A DNA stretch of 17,735 nucleotides from Rhodobiaceae bacterium (GTDB lineage Bacteria; Pseudomonadota; Alphaproteobacteria; Parvibaculales; Parvibaculaceae): NCBI GenBank assembly GCA_027352645.1, contig DAIEIL010000035.1, positions 1 through 17,735 of the forward strand, written 5' to 3'. This document shows, piece after piece, positions 14,956-17,735 of the stretch. The notes under the pieces were generated by a model. That model was not told the origin of the DNA. It did no database searches and saw only the letters and a list, made by a program, of their open reading frames with translations. The position numbers and the translations under genes were made by a program. The first letter of the stretch is position 1. Every line of letters starts with the position of its first letter.

Positions 14956-15900
14956 TCAGAGCCGAAAGCTGATCCGTCCAACCTCGGCGAGTTCTTCCGC
15001 CGAAAGCTCCCATTCGCCTGCCTTGACGTTCAGCTCGACCTGTTCCGGCTTCGTCGCACCGGCAATCACGCTGCCGACATGGGCTTGCGAAGCGAGCCAG
15101 CCGAAGGCGAGGTCGAGAAGCGTGTGCCCGCGCGATGCTGCAAAGGTTTCGAGCTTTTCGACAATGTCGAAATTGGCGTCTGTGAGAATGGATTTCGCAC
15201 GATCGCCCCAGAGCATGAGACGCGCGTCGCTCGGACCACCCTGCCCGCGCTTGTACTTGCCCGTCAGCATGCCGCTCGCCAGCGGAAAGTAGGGAAGCAC
15301 ACTTGCGCCATATGCCTTCGCGGCGGGCACCACTTCCTGCTCGATCTTGCGGTCGAGCAGATTGTAGTGGTTCTGCGCGGTGATGAACTTCGGGAAACCG
15401 TTCTTCTCGGCGACATACCAGGCCTCGACGATTTGCCACCCCGACAGGTTCGACGAGCCGATATAGCGGACCTTGCCCGCCCTTACAAGATCGTCCAGCG
15501 CCGAGAGTGTTTCCTCGATCGGCGTCTCGGGATCGGGAAAATGAAGCTGGTAGAGATCGATATAATCCGTACCCAGCCGTTTCAGGCTCGCCTCGACCGC
15601 ATTCATGATGTAGCGGCGCGAACCGCCCTTCATGTACTCGCCATCGCCCATGGCCATGCCGAATTTCGTCGCCAGCACGACATCCTTGCGCCGCGCGCCC
15701 AGCGCCTTGCCGAGCATCGTTTCCGATCCGCCCCTGTTGCCGTAGATATCGGCCGTGTCGAAAAGCGTGATGCCGAGGTCGAGCGCGCGATGCACCACTG
15801 CGTCCGTCTGGACCTGATCGCACTTCATCCCGAAATTGTTGCTGCCCAGGCCAACTGCGGAAACCTTGAGACCGGACCTTCCAAGTGTCTTCATTCGCAT
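14956..15900 (-). CDS. Aldo/keto reductase
   Basis: The protein has 314 residues of the aldo/keto reductase family, NADPH-dependent (beta/alpha)8 barrels that interconvert carbonyls and alcohols. The catalytic tetrad is complete: D48 and Y53 in FDTADIYG, K79 in LATKFG, and H120 in DLYQLHFPDP. The sequence resembles the YajO/Tas-like or general stress branch (KTLGRSGLKVSAVGLGSNNF at the N-terminus). The substrate is unknown. The start at 15900 (MRMKTLGRSG) follows GGGGAG about 8 bases upstream; a start at 15894 is also possible, and a longer frame from 15972 lacks family similarity. The orphan gene follows closely on the same strand, but different base composition suggests the pairing is accidental. 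Confidence 0.92.
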   Translation of the reverse strand: MRMKTLGRSGLKVSAVGLGSNNFGMKCDQVQTDAVVHRALDLGITLFDTADIYGNRGGSETMLGKALGARRKDVVLATKFGMAMGDGEYMKGGSRRYIMNAVEASLKRLGTDYIDLYQLHFPDPETPIEETLSALDDLVRAGKVRYIGSSNLSGWQIVEAWYVAEKNGFPKFITAQNHYNLLDRKIEQEVVPAAKAYGASVLPYFPLASGMLTGKYKRGQGGPSDARLMLWGDRAKSILTDANFDIVEKLETFAASRGHTLLDLAFGWLASQAHVGSVIAGATKPEQVELNVKAGEWELSAEELAEVGRISFRL

Positions 15901-15976
15901 GAGCGTTACTCCCCAATGTCGGCAAGGCGTGAATACGGATGAGCTAAGTCTAGCGCCTTTCGCGACGCACAATGGA

Positions 15977-15990
15977 TGACAGTTCTGTCA
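15977..15990. promoter_or_regulatory. Palindrome TGACAG-TT-CTGTCA, operator candidate
   Basis: A perfect 6-bp inverted repeat with a 2-base centre lies between the divergent aldo/keto reductase and the flavin monooxygenase genes, 77 bases from the former start and 147 from the latter. Its size and symmetry suit a TetR- or MarR-type dimer. No regulator gene is adjacent within the window. Confidence 0.4.
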
Positions 15991-16032
15991 GTAGTCGCTC
16001 TTGCGCCGCGATTGCACCTCCGGGGCAAAATC

Positions 16033-16063
16033 TTTAGACTCCGGAATTAGGGCAATTACCCTA
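16033..16063 (+). promoter_or_regulatory. Candidate promoter and near-perfect palindrome before the flavin monooxygenase gene
   Basis: TTAGGG-CAATTA-CCCTAA (16046-16063) is symmetric at 16 of 18 positions. A weak promoter, TTAGAC (16033-16038), 17 bases, TACCCT (16056-16061), overlaps it, so a bound repressor would cover the -10 box. The gene starts 73 bases further on. The promoter match is weak; the palindrome is clear. Confidence 0.4.
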
Positions 16064-16118
16064 AAACAGAAGGCGGCCGCAAAAGAGCCCCCAAGGGCCC
16101 GGCGAGCGCGCCTGTCTC

Positions 16119-16129
16119 AGGAGGAGGAG
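16119..16129 (+). promoter_or_regulatory. Strong Shine-Dalgarno site of the flavin monooxygenase gene
   Basis: AGGAGGAGGAG ends about 7 bases before the ATG at 16137. Tandem GGAGG cores predict strong translation and fix the start. Confidence 0.75.
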
Positions 16130-16136
16130 ACGGCCA

Positions 16137-17405
16137 ATGAAATTCACCTGGTTCAATCTGATGCCATGGCCCTATCTACCGGACGACTTCCGCGAGAAGC
16201 ATCGTTCGGTGTGGGTCGATATCGACTCGAAACTCTTCGATCCCGCGAAGAGCCACGACGTCTACAACTCGCATATGGACCTGCTCGAATACGCCTCGAC
16301 GCTCGGCTTCGACGGCATCGGCGTCAACGAGCATCACCAGAACGCCTATGGCCTCATGCCGTCTCCGAACATCATCGCGGCGGGCCTCGCGCGGCGCACG
16401 AAGGATGTAGGCCTCGTCGTGCTGGGCAATTCCATCGCGCTCTACAATCCGCCGGTGCGCGTCGCGGAAGAGTTCGCGATGCTCGACTGCATCTCCGGCG
16501 GCCGCCTCGTCGCGGGCTTTCCGGTCGGCACGTCGATGGACACCAATTATTGCTACGGCCAGATCCCCGCGCTCACGCGCGAGAAATACAGCGAAGCGCA
16601 CGACCTCATCAAACGCGCCTGGGACGAACCGGAGCCCTTCGCCTTCAACGGCCGCTATAACAAACTGCGCCATGTGAACATCTGGCCGCGGCCGATCCAG
16701 AACCCCATGCCGATCCATATTCCCGGCGGCGGCTCGGTCGAGACCTACGACTTCTGCATCGACAACACCTACTCCTATTCCTACCTCTCATTCTCCGGCT
16801 ATATCCGCGCCAAGGCGCTGATGCAGGGCTATTGGGACCGCGTCGCCGAGCGCAATGCGCCCGATGCTTCGCCCTATCGCGCGGGCTTCGCCCAGACGAT
16901 CTGCGTCGCCGAAACGGATGAGGAAGCAGAACGTCTCTACTCGGAGCATGTGAGCTACTTCTACAACCGCTGCCTCCATGTCTATGGCGGTTTCGCGGAC
17001 GCGCCGGGCTACCGCACGATCAAGACGATCCAGACGGGCGCGCTGTCGCAATACGCACCGCCCGGCGAAGGCGGTTACAGCAACCTCACCTGGAAAGATC
17101 TCACCGAGCAGGGCCATGTCATTGCGGGCAGCCCCGAGACGGTGCGCCAGCGCATGGAAGAGCTCATCAAGGGGCTCAATGTCGGCAACATCTTCTGCCT
17201 TCTCCATGTCGGCAACATGCCGAAGGAGAAATGCATGTATTCGACGAAGCTCTTCGCCGAAAAGGTCATGCCGAAACTCCGCAACATGTTCCCCGAGTAT
17301 GCGGACGACAACCGCTTCTGGTGCAAACCGCTCGCGAAGCAGGCGACGCCTGGCGTCAGCGCGAATGAAATGAATATGGCCGCCGCCGTCGGAGGGAAGG
17401 ACTGA
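16137..17405 (+). CDS. Luciferase-like (LLM class) flavin-dependent monooxygenase
   Basis: The protein has 422 residues of the bacterial luciferase-like TIM-barrel family, which uses reduced FMN and oxygen. The N-terminus KFTWFNLMPWPYLP and the cofactor-side segment VNEHHQNAYGLMPSPN (63-78) are typical, as are VVLGNSIALYNPPVRVAEEF (94-113) and SGGRLVAGFPVG. Family members act on alkanals, alkanesulfonates, cyclic ketones or pyrimidine rings; the substrate here is unknown. The next gene, an alpha/beta hydrolase, shares the A of its ATG with this stop (TGATG), so the two are translationally coupled. Oxygenation to an ester or lactone followed by hydrolysis, as in type II Baeyer-Villiger pathways, is a reasonable inference. 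The enzyme depends on reduced flavin from a reductase not found in the window. Confidence 0.9.
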   Translation: MKFTWFNLMPWPYLPDDFREKHRSVWVDIDSKLFDPAKSHDVYNSHMDLLEYASTLGFDGIGVNEHHQNAYGLMPSPNIIAAGLARRTKDVGLVVLGNSIALYNPPVRVAEEFAMLDCISGGRLVAGFPVGTSMDTNYCYGQIPALTREKYSEAHDLIKRAWDEPEPFAFNGRYNKLRHVNIWPRPIQNPMPIHIPGGGSVETYDFCIDNTYSYSYLSFSGYIRAKALMQGYWDRVAERNAPDASPYRAGFAQTICVAETDEEAERLYSEHVSYFYNRCLHVYGGFADAPGYRTIKTIQTGALSQYAPPGEGGYSNLTWKDLTEQGHVIAGSPETVRQRMEELIKGLNVGNIFCLLHVGNMPKEKCMYSTKLFAEKVMPKLRNMFPEYADDNRFWCKPLAKQATPGVSANEMNMAAAVGGKD

Positions 17406-17735
17406 TGGAAACGAAGACGCTCGACACACACCACGTCCCCGTCCGCTATTTCGAAGGCGGAAAGGGCCAGCCCCTGGTCTATCTCCACGGCGCAGGCGGC
17501 GCGCTCGCCGAAGATCCGCTGCTGGCGAAGCTCGCGCAGAAGTATCACGTCTATGCGCCGCTTCTGCCGGGCTATGGCGACTCGCAGGAATGCGGCGAGT
17601 TGCGCGACATGCTTGACGTCACGCTGCATACCGCAGATGTCGTCGCGGGGCTTGGCCTGAAAGACCCGATCCTTGTCGGCCATTCGATGGGCGGCATGAT
17701 CGCCGCCGAAATGGCCGCCGTGGCGCCGAATGATT
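17405..17735 (+). CDS. Alpha/beta hydrolase, N-terminal part (cut by window edge)
   Basis: The first 110 residues are visible. The strand-turn LVYLHGAGG (24-32) supplies the oxyanion hole, PLLPGYGDS (52-60) is the typical loop after the third strand, and GHSMGG (92-97) is the nucleophile elbow with S94. The acid and histidine of the triad lie beyond the window. The ATG overlaps the monooxygenase stop by one base, so it is the second gene of that operon. It is not a near copy of the hydrolase at 10292-11164. Substrate unknown; cleavage of the monooxygenase product is the likely job by context. Confidence 0.88.
   Translation, partial: METKTLDTHHVPVRYFEGGKGQPLVYLHGAGGALAEDPLLAKLAQKYHVYAPLLPGYGDSQECGELRDMLDVTLHTADVVAGLGLKDPILVGHSMGGMIAAEMAAVAPND

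Noticed and set aside
16046..16063. TTAGGG/CCCTAA resembling telomeric repeats
   Set aside because: One copy only, arranged as an inverted repeat in a promoter region; better read as an operator candidate.

Overview
The window looks like chromosomal DNA from a GC-rich alphaproteobacterium. The evidence is a ScfR-type regulator divergent from a malate synthase/isocitrate lyase pair, an alphaproteobacterial-style speD-speE operon, a CioAB-type oxidase with a DUF2474 mini-protein, and strong purine-rich Shine-Dalgarno sites. The gene mix (paired flavin monooxygenase/hydrolase, amidohydrolase, GST, nitronate-monooxygenase-like protein) would suit a Parvibaculum-like or other xenobiotic- and lipid-degrading genus, but that is a guess from gene content, not a measurement.

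Layout. 1-360: the end of a cyanide-insensitive bd-type quinol oxidase subunit II and its 35-residue DUF2474 partner. 357-1802 (-): an XRE/ScfR regulator, divergent across an AT-rich control region from the glyoxylate-bypass genes aceB (malate synthase A) and aceA (isocitrate lyase), 1993-4951, which end in a strong terminator. 5072-5551: a RraA-like aldolase-fold protein. 5576-6990 (-): speE and speD, spermidine synthesis. 6991-7372: a long structured leader for speD with a well-placed eight-codon upstream ORF, a three-way junction, a terminator-like hairpin and two more stem-loops. 7529-8464 (-): a nitronate-monooxygenase-like flavoprotein. 8611-9099 (-): a histone H1-like basic/coiled-coil protein with its own terminator. 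9210-10223 (-): a long GST-family protein. 10292-11164 (+) and 11165-12901 (-): an alpha/beta hydrolase and an N-acyl-D-amino-acid deacylase-like amidohydrolase, convergent with abutting stop codons. 13116-14234 (+): a pentapeptide-repeat protein behind a palindromic operator candidate. 14262-14918 (-): an orphan with a PD-(D/E)xK-like motif and visibly lower GC. 14956-15900 (-): an aldo/keto reductase. 16137-17735 (+): a luciferase-like flavin monooxygenase translationally coupled to an alpha/beta hydrolase that runs off the window.

How the genes work together. The scfR-aceB-aceA block is a coherent acetate/fatty-acid carbon module: isocitrate lyase makes glyoxylate, malate synthase condenses it with acetyl-CoA, and the divergent ScfR/RamB-family protein is the obvious regulator. 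speD-speE is a two-step spermidine operon (decarboxylated SAM, then aminopropyl transfer to putrescine). The monooxygenase/hydrolase pair at the right end probably carries out oxygenation followed by hydrolysis of an unknown organic substrate. The other genes look like single transcription units.

The most interesting item is the speD leader. Its uORF, stop codon inside a hairpin loop, ordered hairpins and U-rich terminator-like element suggest translation- or metabolite-controlled expression of S-adenosylmethionine decarboxylase. I saw no CRISPR array, tRNA, rRNA, transposase or prophage gene.
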